DNA of 64,000 nt from positions 1 through 64,000 of the forward strand of contig CALLUS010000014.1 in the NCBI GenBank assembly GCA_938010435.1. Reading direction: 5' to 3'. This DNA is from an uncultured Rhizobiaceae group bacterium. Lineage in GTDB: Bacteria; Pseudomonadota; Alphaproteobacteria; Rhizobiales; Rhizobiaceae. Under the pieces are notes generated by a model. That model searched no databases. It worked only from the letters and a program-made list of their open reading frames with translations, and was not told the origin of the DNA. Positions 53,898 through 62,994 of the stretch are shown piece by piece. Both the position numbers and the translations under genes were made by a program. How positions within the stretch are numbered: the first letter of the stretch is position 1; each line of letters starts with the position of its first letter.

Positions 53898-55952
53898 TTA
53901 TCGCATTTTCGAGAGCGATCTTGCCATGCGAACCAGTTGAACAAAAGCACTGCGATAGCCGAATTTGTCTTCGCCTTTGGCTTTGTTGGCCATATCTGCG
54001 ATTTCTTCATAAGACATATCGTACAGCGCAGCTGTGCCTCGCAGTTTTTGCCCAAACGCTGCAACAGCAGTCGCGAAATTCACGTCTTGTGAAACACCAA
54101 CAGTATCCTGCACTTCGGCGGGACCAGCCATATTCAAAGGCGTCGACAACAATTTGCTCTTACTCTCGTTCGGCAATTTGTAACGCATTTTCAAAAAACC
54201 AATCTCACCATATGGGTTTTCCACAGCAGCCGATTTGGCATCCCCGTAACGCAGCGGATCAACCAGTACAGCAGGGCTTCCCACAGGGGTCAGTTCATAA
54301 ATCGCAGTCACGGAATGACCGGCGCCAATATCGCCCGCATCCACCTTATCATTGTTGAAGTCTTCGCGTTTTAAAGCGCGGGTTTCATACCCAATCAAAC
54401 GATATTCAGCGATCTTGTTCGGGTCAAATTCAACTTGAATTTTCACGTCTTTGGCGATGGGAAACAGTGTTCCGCCGGATTCATCAACCAGCGCTTTCTG
54501 CGCTTCTGCCAATGTGTCGATATAGGCCGCCTGTCCGTTTCCGTTTTGGGCCAAAGATTGCATGAGCGTGTCATTGATATTGCCTTTGCCAAATCCGAAG
54601 ACGGATAGGAACACACCAGACTTTCGTTTCTTGGCGATGAAGTCTTTCAACTGGTTCGGGTCAGAAATCCCCACATTAAAATCACCGTCGGTCGCCAACA
54701 TAACGCGGTTCACACCGTCTTTAACGAAGTTCTGTTCGGCCAAACGGTAGGCTTGCTTAATGCCCTGTGCACCAGCTGTTGAACCACCAGCTTTCAAGTT
54801 TTCCAGCGCGTTGACGATAGCTGTTCGGTTAGATGCTTCAGTAGGTTCCAAAATCGTCGCTGAACGTCCGGCATAAGTCACAATCGAAACTTTATCCGTT
54901 GGATTCAATTTCTGAAGCAGAAGACGGAACGACTTGATCAACAATGGCAATTTATCAGGTGACCCCATCGAACCGGACACATCGAGCAAGAACACAAGGT
55001 TCGCAGCTGGTTGTTCTCCGGCTTCAACATCAAACCCTTTAATGCCGATGTGCATAAGCTTTGTATGCTCATTCCAAGGCGTTGGCATAATCGTCACGCT
55101 TGGTTTGAACGGTTGCGCTTTTGTTTCCGGCAATGGATAAGAATACGGGAAATAGTTGACCAACTCTTCCACACGAACCATATCGGCGGGTGGTAGAATC
55201 CCATCAATGATGGATCGTCGAACCCGCGAATAGGACGCCGTATCCACATCAATCGAGAATGTGGATACAGGCTCATTCACAACCGACTTTACGCCATTGT
55301 TTTTGAATTCAGGGAAGCGTTCGTTATTGGCAGTTGATACGACAGGAACTGGTGCAGGTCTTACTATAACGACCCCATCTTGAACCATTGGTGCTGCAGT
55401 CGTTGCAACTCGACCAACACTTCTCTCTCGGAGTGCCTGCACTCCGGGTTGAGCGTTAGAAACTTCGGCAGCGGTGTCAGTCAAACTGTTTTGACCTGAT
55501 GCAGTAAAATTTTCTGTTAAGGGTTTCTGTGCGGCCTGTTTAAATTTCTTAGTTGGCGCGGATGGCGTAGCCAATGGCTCTTTAGTACGACTATCTACGT
55601 CTTGTTTTGTGACTTCATCCAAACCAACTGAAACCGGATTTCCAGCTTCAAAACTGTCAAAGGCAATCACGCCCACAATCGGCGCCAACATAACACCAGC
55701 AACGGCAGCCATTGCGGCAGGTTTCATATCCCAGATAGGTTTTAAAATCGAATTCATAAGTCCACTCCAAATTGTGTTCAGTATGGAGGTAGGACGTGTC
55801 TCGGTTTTAATTCCTTGGGTCACTGTTAATTTTTTTTGCAATTGGGTTTCTTCAAAAGCATCAATCGCCGCGTTCATCGCGGTTTCTTTTGCCACATCAC
55901 GAGGTGCAGGTGCTTTCAGGTTACCGAGTTTTTTCAGGTCATCATCAATCAT
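53898..55952 (-). CDS. Membrane-anchored von Willebrand factor A protein (YfbK-like)
   Basis: The 684-residue protein has an N-terminal cytoplasmic segment, one transmembrane helix (near residues 80-100, MAAVAGVMLAPIVGVIAF), a long low-complexity linker and a YfbK-like vWF-A module: FSIDVDTASYSRVRRSI, the MIDAS motif FLLDVSGSMG and a C-terminal DUF3520-like part. The vWA domain binds metal-dependent ligands and lies outside the membrane. It begins 1 base after the ECF sigma gene's stop, so the two are coupled. The N-terminus could bind the sigma factor (anti-sigma), but I saw no known anti-sigma domain. Confidence 0.8.
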   Translation of the reverse strand: MIDDDLKKLGNLKAPAPRDVAKETAMNAAIDAFEETQLQKKLTVTQGIKTETRPTSILNTIWSGLMNSILKPIWDMKPAAMAAVAGVMLAPIVGVIAFDSFEAGNPVSVGLDEVTKQDVDSRTKEPLATPSAPTKKFKQAAQKPLTENFTASGQNSLTDTAAEVSNAQPGVQALRERSVGRVATTAAPMVQDGVVIVRPAPVPVVSTANNERFPEFKNNGVKSVVNEPVSTFSIDVDTASYSRVRRSIIDGILPPADMVRVEELVNYFPYSYPLPETKAQPFKPSVTIMPTPWNEHTKLMHIGIKGFDVEAGEQPAANLVFLLDVSGSMGSPDKLPLLIKSFRLLLQKLNPTDKVSIVTYAGRSATILEPTEASNRTAIVNALENLKAGGSTAGAQGIKQAYRLAEQNFVKDGVNRVMLATDGDFNVGISDPNQLKDFIAKKRKSGVFLSVFGFGKGNINDTLMQSLAQNGNGQAAYIDTLAEAQKALVDESGGTLFPIAKDVKIQVEFDPNKIAEYRLIGYETRALKREDFNNDKVDAGDIGAGHSVTAIYELTPVGSPAVLVDPLRYGDAKSAAVENPYGEIGFLKMRYKLPNESKSKLLSTPLNMAGPAEVQDTVGVSQDVNFATAVAAFGQKLRGTAALYDMSYEEIADMANKAKGEDKFGYRSAFVQLVRMARSLSKMR

Positions 55953-55953
55953 A

Positions 55954-56511
55954 TCAGTTTCCAACCTTCTCTTCTTCCAAGAGCAGAACTTTCAGCCGCT
56001 TTTTCGCGTCATGGATGTTTGAGGCAATCGTGCCTTCCGCGCATTCCAAAGCGGACGCTGCATCTGCATGGCTCAGCCCCTCTCCGAACACCAAAAGAAG
56101 ACAATCACGTTGTCGATCAGGCAATTTTCGCACGGCACGCCAAAGCATCTCCGTCTCATCATCTTCAACAGCTTCAGGCGCTTGAACATCAAGACGAGAG
56201 GGCTCAACCGCCCAAGCCTCCAGCTTCTTTGTGCGAGACGCGTTCTTACGGTGATGATCTCGCGTGGCGTTTAAAACCACCCGATAAAGCCAAGTCGAGA
56301 ACTTGGATTGCCCGTGAAAGCTTTGCAGGGTTTTGCCCAAACGCACACAAACATCTTGGGCAATGTCTTCCGCATCTTCGCGATTACCACAATATTTCCA
56401 CGCCACACGAAACATAGTGTCGTAATGACGCGAAATCAGCGCAGCAAAGGCCGCCCGATCTCCATCAATCGCACGCTGAACCAGCATTTCATTTCCAACA
56501 TCTTCTTTCAT
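55954..56511 (-). CDS. ECF-family RNA polymerase sigma factor
   Basis: The 185-residue protein has sigma-70 region 2 (AFAALISRHYDTMFRVAWKYCGNREDAEDIAQDVCVRL, residues about 21-58, cited in parts) and region 4 (LPDRQRDCLLLVFGEGLSHADAASALECAEGTIASNIHDAKKRL). It lacks other domains, as usual for ECF sigmas. Its downstream partner gene encodes a membrane vWA protein, likely its anti-sigma. The autoregulated promoter and target genes are not determined here. Confidence 0.9.
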   Translation of the reverse strand: MKEDVGNEMLVQRAIDGDRAAFAALISRHYDTMFRVAWKYCGNREDAEDIAQDVCVRLGKTLQSFHGQSKFSTWLYRVVLNATRDHHRKNASRTKKLEAWAVEPSRLDVQAPEAVEDDETEMLWRAVRKLPDRQRDCLLLVFGEGLSHADAASALECAEGTIASNIHDAKKRLKVLLLEEEKVGN

Positions 56512-56685
56512 ATTCAGATGTTAGACGAAACCAATTGGATTTTCCTTGGGTGTTTTTGAAAAAGATTCAAAATACCACCGCACTCAGCTTTTTATTGCTG
56601 AACGCCAGACCTCTTTGTGGATGAAGTCAGCGATAAGTTCATTGCCTTGAACTTCGCGGTTATGTGGTGCCCTGACCTCGCGCTT

Positions 56686-58248
56686 TCAGGAGAATGCGTC
56701 CGGCATAGAGTTCTTTTTCGCAGCTACAAATGCGTCCAATGCCTCACGGGTAGCCGGGTCCATTGCGGGCGACTCATGTTCGTTGATCCACTTTTCCGCT
56801 TTTTCACGGGCGCGTTCAGGCGCTGATTTAGATCCTTCAGCTTCCCACTGCTCAAACGAATTATTGTCGGCGATTTCAGAACGGAAGAAAGCAGTCTGGA
56901 AATTAGCTTGTGTGTGGGCCGCGCCCAGATAATGGCTGCCCTCGCCCAATCCAACTTCACGGATTGCATCAAGCGCCTGCCCGTTTTCGTCAATCGCAAC
57001 GCCCTGCGCCATCTTTTGTTGAGCGGCCAGCTGGTCGCAATCCATCACGAATTTTTCAAAGGACGAAACAAGCCCGCCTTCCAGCCAACCTGCGGCATGG
57101 AGTGAGAAATTTACTCCGCCAAGCAGTGTCGCGTTCAATGTATTAGCGCTCTCATAAGCGGCCTGCGCATCTGGCAGTTTAGAACCAGTAAGTGAGCCAC
57201 CTGAGCGGAACGGGATGTTGAATTTTCGCGCAAATTGCGCAGCACCGTACAACACTTGACTCGGTTCTGGCGTGCCAAATGCTGGTGCACCAGATTGCAT
57301 GGAAATCGACGTGGCGAATGTTCCCATGATAACAGGTGCACCCGGGCGACAAAGCTGCGAAAATGCGATTGCTGCCTGCGCTTCGGCCAATACTTGGGTC
57401 AAGGTTCCAGCCACAGTCACGGGCGACATTGCGCCACCCACAATAAATGGTGAAATAATACAGGCCTGATTGGCGCGCGCATAAACTTTCAACGCACCCA
57501 ACATCGTATCATCCATGACAAGTGGAGAGTTGATGTTGATCAAAGACGTGACAACACAATTGTTATCGACAAAGTCTTCACCAAACAGGATTTTTGACAT
57601 TTCAACAGTGTCGGCGGCGCGCTCGGGCGCAGTGACAGATCCCATATAAGGTTTGTCCGACAGCGTCATGTGGGCGTGAACCATATCAAGGTGGCGTTTG
57701 TTCACCGCCACATCACTTGGTTCAACAACAGTACCACCACTGTGGTGCATAGCTGGAGCCGCATAGGCCATTTTTACGATATTGCGGAAGTCTTCCATCG
57801 TACCATACCGGCGTTCACCATCCAGCGCGCGTACAAATGGAGGACCGTAAACAGGGGCAAACACAGTGCCCTTTCCGCCAATTTCCACACTGCGTTCAGG
57901 ATTGCGCGCATGTTGCGTGAAAGTGGAAGGTGCTGTCTTCATCAACTCACGGCAAAGACCTTTTGGAAAATGAACCCGTTCGCCTTGAACATCGGCACCG
58001 GCATCTTTCCACATCGCCAAAGCTTCGGCATCATCGCGGAACTCGACGCCAACTTCTTCCAACACGATGTCGGCGTTACGCTCGATGATATCCATCGCTT
58101 CATCATCAAGAATTTCGTATTCTTTGATTTTGCGGGTGATATACGGGAATGAAGCCACTTTTGCATTTGTTCTTGACGCGCGACGAGCTGCTGCTCCACC
58201 GCCTGCTCTGCCGCTGCGGCTACGTCGTCCTGTTTCAGTTTCGCTCAT
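56686..58248 (-). CDS. MttB-family corrinoid-dependent methyltransferase (2)
   Basis: The 520-residue protein is a second non-pyrrolysine MttB homologue; blocks are AERNADIVLEEVGVEFRDD-type (near residue 60), SLININSPLVMDDTMLGALK and SLHAAGWLEGGLVSSFEKFV. It is similar in layout to the first but diverged, so it may act on another N-methyl compound. The N-terminus (SETETGRRSRSGRAGGGAAARRASR, cited in parts) is Arg/Gly-rich, as in the first copy. It is transcribed after MauE-like and cytochrome c' genes (134-base gap). The corrinoid partner is likely the protein at 59577. Confidence 0.83.
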   Translation of the reverse strand: MSETETGRRSRSGRAGGGAAARRASRTNAKVASFPYITRKIKEYEILDDEAMDIIERNADIVLEEVGVEFRDDAEALAMWKDAGADVQGERVHFPKGLCRELMKTAPSTFTQHARNPERSVEIGGKGTVFAPVYGPPFVRALDGERRYGTMEDFRNIVKMAYAAPAMHHSGGTVVEPSDVAVNKRHLDMVHAHMTLSDKPYMGSVTAPERAADTVEMSKILFGEDFVDNNCVVTSLININSPLVMDDTMLGALKVYARANQACIISPFIVGGAMSPVTVAGTLTQVLAEAQAAIAFSQLCRPGAPVIMGTFATSISMQSGAPAFGTPEPSQVLYGAAQFARKFNIPFRSGGSLTGSKLPDAQAAYESANTLNATLLGGVNFSLHAAGWLEGGLVSSFEKFVMDCDQLAAQQKMAQGVAIDENGQALDAIREVGLGEGSHYLGAAHTQANFQTAFFRSEIADNNSFEQWEAEGSKSAPERAREKAEKWINEHESPAMDPATREALDAFVAAKKNSMPDAFS

Positions 58249-58382
58249 AAATATTACTCCGGAACGAAAGACTGCGCTTCGTAAAAACGCTTATTGATGG
58301 CAATATCCTGCCAGCGACACTGAAACAACTGCCTGCAAGCGAAACCTACTGTCGCACACACGACGACGACACCTGCCCGTGT

Positions 58383-58832
58383 TTATTTTTTTTGGCGAAA
58401 TTCTTGATGACACCCTTTGCAAGTGCCTGCAATTTGCAAGAACACAGGTTGGATCTCTGATTTTGATGATGCGTCATCGCTCATTTGTGCAAGTTGTGCT
58501 GATGCAGTTTCAAGCAAATTGGCAATCTTTTGAAATTCTTCTGGACGCTCCCAAATGGCGGGGATGGCTTCGCTCGGCCCCTGAATACTGCCTTCTGGAA
58601 ACAGTTCGCCCATTTCAGAAGCATGTTTGTTCAATACAAGAGCGCTCCTCTTTAGTTTTACGCGCGCAGTATCCACATTTGCCCAATCCAACTTGGCAAT
58701 TGATTTCGTGGCCGCAGCGATCTCCTTCATCGCCATCATGCGTTCTTTTACAATGCCAGTTGCCCCTGAATGGGCCAATGCAACGCCAGCGACAAAAACA
58801 CTTATCGAAGCCGCAAGAAATACCTTTTTCAT
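58383..58832 (-). CDS. Cytochrome c' / c-556 family protein
   Basis: The 149-residue product starts with a signal peptide (MKKVFLAASISVFVAGVALAHSG) and ends with the haem-binding CKGCH near residue 141, in the four-helix cytochrome c' layout (HSGATGIVKERMMAMKEIAAA; IPAIWERPEEFQKIANLLE). It is periplasmic. The ATG at 58832 follows a MauE-like gene by 9 bases. Function could be electron transfer or NO/ligand binding. Its link to the MttB enzyme downstream is unproven. Confidence 0.88.
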   Translation of the reverse strand: MKKVFLAASISVFVAGVALAHSGATGIVKERMMAMKEIAAATKSIAKLDWANVDTARVKLKRSALVLNKHASEMGELFPEGSIQGPSEAIPAIWERPEEFQKIANLLETASAQLAQMSDDASSKSEIQPVFLQIAGTCKGCHQEFRQKK

Positions 58833-58841
58833 GATCAATCC

Positions 58842-59360
58842 CTAGTTCAACAAGAGCATGGCAGCCATGACTACCATGGCTAAATCTTCTGTCAGAGTGA
58901 CGGTGGAAAGCGGCACAGACAAAATACTGCCCATACATGGGCAATCAATATCCAGCCCTCTGCGCAGCGCGGACAATACGCCCAACGTTCCAAAAGTGAA
59001 GACAAGAATTGTCACCCAATAGGTAATGTTGGGTTGGATGAATGCCAAATAAGCTAAGCCAAGGCCCAACTCTATGAAGGGGTAGACCAGCGCGTAATTG
59101 CTAACTTTGCGTGCCAACAAATCATACATGGTGAAACCGCGCCGAAATCCCTTCAAATTAAAAATCTTCAATAAAGCGAAAATCACCAAAAACACGCCCA
59201 TGAACCCATGCATAAACGTTGTCATGGTGATTTCACCGCTGCCACTTGCAATCGCAAAACCTGCACATGCAGATACGACCGTCAGGCTAAACAACGGCAT
59301 GTAATCCGACAGCGAATTACCCCGCCCTTCTTGGCGCACATAAATTCCAGAATCATTCAT
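58842..59360 (-). CDS. MauE/DoxX-like membrane protein
   Basis: The 172-residue membrane protein has four hydrophobic helices and a cytoplasmic-side CPCMGS motif (residues about 141-146). This pattern resembles MauE/DoxX-type proteins with a redox-active Cys pair. It precedes the cytochrome c' gene by 9 bases, so the two likely form an operon. A redox or maturation role for that cytochrome is possible. Exact function is unknown. Confidence 0.75.
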   Translation of the reverse strand: MNDSGIYVRQEGRGNSLSDYMPLFSLTVVSACAGFAIASGSGEITMTTFMHGFMGVFLVIFALLKIFNLKGFRRGFTMYDLLARKVSNYALVYPFIELGLGLAYLAFIQPNITYWVTILVFTFGTLGVLSALRRGLDIDCPCMGSILSVPLSTVTLTEDLAMVVMAAMLLLN

Positions 59361-59576
59361 TGGTACGACCTCTATTGATCTCTAAGAATGTGAAAACGAG
59401 TTTTCAAAAACAAGGTCATAGCTACTACTTCCAGCACCAAACTCCAACAAACAAGATAAATGCACCAAAATGGTCGCAATCGTTGTTTCTGAGGTCGCTT
59501 TAGAAAGCATTGATGTTTATTGTGCATAGGTAGGATTCAGACAACCAAATCGGTCGTTTGCTGGAGGTTTATGCAC

Positions 59577-60272
59577 ATGTCCGAAGAACCAGAAATTGTT
59601 CTTTCCGAACTCACCACTGAAGAACTTGTCTTGCAGATGCATGACGATCTTTACGACGGCCTTAAAGAGGAGATCGAAGAAGGCACGAACATCCTACTTT
59701 CACGCGATTGGGAACCCTACAAAGTTCTGACCGAAGCTCTTGTCGAGGGCATGCGCATCGTTGGCGAAGATTTCCGTGATGGCATATTGTTCGTACCGGA
59801 AGTTCTGCTGTCAGCAAATGCGATGAAAGCGGGCATGACAATTCTGCGCCCTCTCTTGGCAGCAACGGGTGCTCCCAAACAAGGCACGTTGGTGATTGGC
59901 ACCGTTAAAGGTGACATTCACGACATTGGTAAAAACCTTGTGGGCATGATGATGGAAGGCGCTGGTTTCGACGTGGTCGACATCGGCATCAACAATCCCG
60001 TCGAGAATTATCTCGAAGCAATCGAAGAGCACAAGCCAGATCTGCTTGGAATGTCCGCGCTTCTCACAACCACAATGCCTTATATGAAGGTCGTTATCGA
60101 CACACTCATCGAAAAAGGTATGCGTGATGACTACACTGTTCTGGTTGGCGGCGCACCGCTCAACGAAGAATTTGGTGCAGCCATTGGTGCTGATGCCTAT
60201 TGTCGTGACGCGGCTGTGGCCGTTGAGACTGCAAAAGAATATATGTCGCGCAAACACAACCAACGCGTCTAG
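59577..60272 (+). CDS. Corrinoid protein, MtbC/MttC-like
   Basis: This 231-residue protein carries the B12-binding signature DIHDIGKNL (D113, H115, G118), the typical base-off Co-binding histidine being H115, with a helical N-terminal cap (about residues 15-95) and SALLTTTMPYMK and VLVGGAPLNEEFG in the Rossmann part. It shuttles methyl groups from MttB-type enzymes. Two ATGs occur (59571, 59577); I chose 59577 because GGAGG lies 9 bases upstream and not 3. A terminator follows it. Confidence 0.93.
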   Translation: MSEEPEIVLSELTTEELVLQMHDDLYDGLKEEIEEGTNILLSRDWEPYKVLTEALVEGMRIVGEDFRDGILFVPEVLLSANAMKAGMTILRPLLAATGAPKQGTLVIGTVKGDIHDIGKNLVGMMMEGAGFDVVDIGINNPVENYLEAIEEHKPDLLGMSALLTTTMPYMKVVIDTLIEKGMRDDYTVLVGGAPLNEEFGAAIGADAYCRDAAVAVETAKEYMSRKHNQRV

Positions 60273-60296
60273 GTCTTTGCAAGAAAATCAAATTCC

Positions 60297-60321
60297 AAGG
60301 CGCCTTCTGGCGCCTTTTTTG
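60297..60321 (+). terminator. Rho-independent terminator after the corrinoid gene
   Basis: Arms 60297-60304 and 60309-60316 (AAGGCGCC paired with GGCGCCTT) with a TTCT loop are followed by TTTTTT. This separates the corrinoid gene from the DUF1638 gene, perhaps making it the more abundant product. Confidence 0.92.
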
Positions 60322-60349
60322 TTATAAACGCCATAGTTAGAGGAAAACT

Positions 60350-60958
60350 ATGAATCAGTTTGCAAACAATAATTCAAAGGTTCGCGTTATTGCGTGTGGT
60401 GCATTGGCCCGCGAAATACTGACTGTTTGCGACACAAATAAACTTGGTCATATCGATCTGACTTGCCTGCCCGCAATTCTGCACAATCACCCTGAAAAAA
60501 TTCCAGATGCGGTGGATAAAGCGATCCTATCTGCAAAGGCAGAAGGCTTTGAAAACATATTCATTGCCTACGCAGATTGCGGCACTGGCGGATTGTTAGA
60601 TACAGTTTGCGAGAAACATGACGTAGAACGCATCGCAGGGCCCCATTGTTATTCTTTCTTTTGGGGAAATGAAGCGTTTGAGGCTCGTGATGAAGACGAC
60701 ATTTACACGTTCTTTTTGACAGATTTCCTCGCGCGTCAGTTCAAAGCGTTTATGATCGACCCGCTGAAATTGGACAAACATCCCGAACTTATTGAAATGA
60801 TGTTCGGGCGTTATAAAAAGCTTGTCTATCTCGAACAATTGCATGACGAAGAACTGGAACAAAAGGCGCGTGACGCAGCCCATTTTCTCGGGCTTCAATA
60901 TGAAAAACGCGTCACCGGATACGGCGACTTAACGCCTGCTCTCACACAACTCGGTTGA
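60350..60958 (+). CDS. DUF1638 domain protein in corrinoid cluster
   Basis: The 202-residue protein matches DUF1638, with an Ala-rich N-terminus (VRVIACGALAREILTVC), IAYADCGTGGLLDTVCEKHDVERIAGPHCY near residues 82-111 and a C-terminal helical region. DUF1638 proteins are often found beside corrinoid methyltransferase genes, but I know of no proven function. Conserved Cys and His here could bind metal. It has its own AGAGGA ribosome site. Confidence 0.8.
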   Translation: MNQFANNNSKVRVIACGALAREILTVCDTNKLGHIDLTCLPAILHNHPEKIPDAVDKAILSAKAEGFENIFIAYADCGTGGLLDTVCEKHDVERIAGPHCYSFFWGNEAFEARDEDDIYTFFLTDFLARQFKAFMIDPLKLDKHPELIEMMFGRYKKLVYLEQLHDEELEQKARDAAHFLGLQYEKRVTGYGDLTPALTQLG

Positions 60959-61003
60959 CCAGCCCTCTCCAGTTGCCCAAACTTTGTGTATGGGAGAAAA
61001 ATA

Positions 61004-62587
61004 ATGGATCAATTTGATTATATCGTTGTCGGCGGCGGCTCTGGCGGGTGTGTTGTATCAAGCAGGTTGAGCGAAGACCCGAACGTCACGGTTTGTTTGA
61101 TCGAGGCTGGTGGCGAAGGTAAAAACCTGATCAGCCGCGTTCCTGCGGGTGTTGCTGCAATTTTGCCCACTCCCATTTTAAACTGGTCCTACAAACCCAA
61201 AGGCTCCAAGGGGTTGAATGGGCGCCGTGGTTATCAACCGCGAGGCAAAGCGCTCGGCGGCTCCAGCGTCATCAACGCCATGCTCTACGTACGCGGTCAT
61301 CAAAGCGATTACGATGAATGGCGCGATCTTGGAAACCCCGGTTGGGGTTGGAAAGACGTGCTTCCCTATTTCAAAAAATCAGAAGGTAATACACGTGGAG
61401 CAGATGAACTGCACGGTGCAGACGGTCCACTTAGCGTTACCGATGGACAGGCCAATCACGAGATTGCCGATGCATTTCTGGAAGCGGGACGCCAGACACA
61501 AGTCAACATCAACGATGACTTCAATGGCCCAACTCAAGAAGGTATAGGCAAATATCAGGTTACTCAAAAAAATGGCGAGCGGTGCAGTGCAGCGGCTGCT
61601 TACATCCATCCTCACATGGATCGACCCAATCTCACGATCTACACCGGAACAACGGCCCATAAGATTTTATTTGAAGGCAATAAAGCCTCCGGCGTAAAAT
61701 TGGGCGGAAAACACAAGGGCAAAATAACAGCGACAAAAGAAATCATACTTGCTGGCGGTGCTTTCAATTCCCCTCACCTTTTGATGCTGTCAGGCATCGG
61801 CCCCGCTGAGCATTTAATGGACCACGGCATTAAAGTCATTCACGACAGTCCTGAAGTCGGCGAAAACCTGCAAGACCACATCGACTACATCACAGCCTAT
61901 AAATCCGCACGAAAAGACACGTTCGGCATGTCTCTCAGTGGCACAGTCGATATTATCAGAGGCATTTTTGAATGGCGTAAAAAGCGCACGGGCAAATTGA
62001 CAACAACATTCGCTGAAGCTGGCGGTTTTGTGAAATCGGAAAACACGCTCGACAAACCTGATCTTCAATATCATTTCGTTGTAGGCATCTTGGACGACCA
62101 CAATCGAAAACTCCATTTGGGCCACGGCTTTTCCTGTCATATCTGTGTGTTGCGCCCCAAGAGCAGAGGGTATGTGCGCCTCGAAGATGCGAACCCAAAC
62201 AACAAACCTGTTGTACAGATGAACTTTCTTGAAGAACGCGAAGATATGGATTTGCTTCTCAAAGGGTTTCACCAAATGCGCCAATTACTGGAGGCGCCTG
62301 CTCTCGCTTCATGGAGAAAAAAAGAACTCTATACAGCAGGCGTCTATGATGACGCTAAGCTGGAACAAATCATCCGCGATCGCGCCGACACAGTGTATCA
62401 CCCCGTTGGAACCTGCCGAATGGGAGCAGATAAGGTGGCGGTTGTGGACCCGGAATTGCGCGTCAATGGTGTTGAAGGTCTTCGCATTGCTGATGCATCA
62501 ATTATGCCCCGCATTATTGGTGGAAACACCAACGCACCGACGATAATGATTGGGGAAAAATGTGCTGATATGATAAAAACTACATAA
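61004..62587 (+). CDS. GMC-family oxidoreductase, choline/alcohol dehydrogenase type
   Basis: The 527-residue FAD protein has YIVVGGGSGGCVVSSRLSED, PRGKALGGSSVINAMLYVRG and AGGAFNSPHLLMLSGIGP, with the C-terminal catalytic His/Asn region YHPVGTCRMG and GNTNAPTIMIGEKCADMI. Such enzymes oxidise choline, polyethylene glycol or other alcohols; the substrate is unclear. The start at 61004 has GGGAGA upstream. In this context choline oxidation to betaine aldehyde is an attractive possibility. Confidence 0.9.
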   Translation: MDQFDYIVVGGGSGGCVVSSRLSEDPNVTVCLIEAGGEGKNLISRVPAGVAAILPTPILNWSYKPKGSKGLNGRRGYQPRGKALGGSSVINAMLYVRGHQSDYDEWRDLGNPGWGWKDVLPYFKKSEGNTRGADELHGADGPLSVTDGQANHEIADAFLEAGRQTQVNINDDFNGPTQEGIGKYQVTQKNGERCSAAAAYIHPHMDRPNLTIYTGTTAHKILFEGNKASGVKLGGKHKGKITATKEIILAGGAFNSPHLLMLSGIGPAEHLMDHGIKVIHDSPEVGENLQDHIDYITAYKSARKDTFGMSLSGTVDIIRGIFEWRKKRTGKLTTTFAEAGGFVKSENTLDKPDLQYHFVVGILDDHNRKLHLGHGFSCHICVLRPKSRGYVRLEDANPNNKPVVQMNFLEEREDMDLLLKGFHQMRQLLEAPALASWRKKELYTAGVYDDAKLEQIIRDRADTVYHPVGTCRMGADKVAVVDPELRVNGVEGLRIADASIMPRIIGGNTNAPTIMIGEKCADMIKTT

Positions 62588-62622
62588 AATGCAGCAGGTC
62601 GTTTTTTGAATTGAAACACGTC

Positions 62623-62638
62623 GTACTTATATAAGTAC
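62623..62638. repeat. Perfect 16-bp palindrome
   Basis: The sequence GTACTTATATAAGTAC is a perfect palindrome in the 104-base gap between the GMC gene and the virulence-factor-like gene. It could be an operator for a dimeric regulator. Confidence 0.6.
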
Positions 62639-62691
62639 AATAAGATAAATGCGCGCATCTTGCGATTTGACAATCAGTTAGGCATCAGCCC

Positions 62692-62994
62692 ATGGCACAG
62701 TTACAAATAGTCTATTGGCGGGATATTCCAGCCCAAGTCATGGTGAAAGCCGGACGTCGCAATCAGGCTAAACGCGAACTCTCTTTACGCTTCACAGAAG
62801 CCATTGATATGGCCGCCATGCGTGATGGCGCAGCTGAAACTGACGAATACTTGGCTGAATGGCGTCGTGGCGACGCAGTTGATGTTGGCGACGATCTCGA
62901 AGCTGAAGCTGATTCTGCAATGGAAAAAATCGAAAATGACTATGACAAAGAACGTCTTGTTGCTTTGGTGAAAAACGGAGGTCGTGAAGCATGA
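62692..62994 (+). CDS. 'Virulence factor' family small protein
   Basis: The 100-residue protein matches the family named virulence factor: LQIVYWRDIPAQVMVKAGRRNQAKRELSLRFTEAIDMAAMRDGAAE (cited in parts), with an acidic C-terminus. The name does not imply pathogenicity here. It is typically linked to MetF-like genes, and its stop overlaps the MetF-like start by 4 bases (ATGA). Function is unknown. Confidence 0.82.
   Translation: MAQLQIVYWRDIPAQVMVKAGRRNQAKRELSLRFTEAIDMAAMRDGAAETDEYLAEWRRGDAVDVGDDLEAEADSAMEKIENDYDKERLVALVKNGGREA

Noticed and set aside
53750-54358. 202-codon plus-strand frame
   Set aside because: It is antisense to the Fe-S and vWA genes, with no ribosome site or domain.
34714-58248. 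Pyrrolysine-containing MttB
   Set aside because: Neither MttB homologue has an in-frame amber codon in its middle, so both are non-pyrrolysine members.
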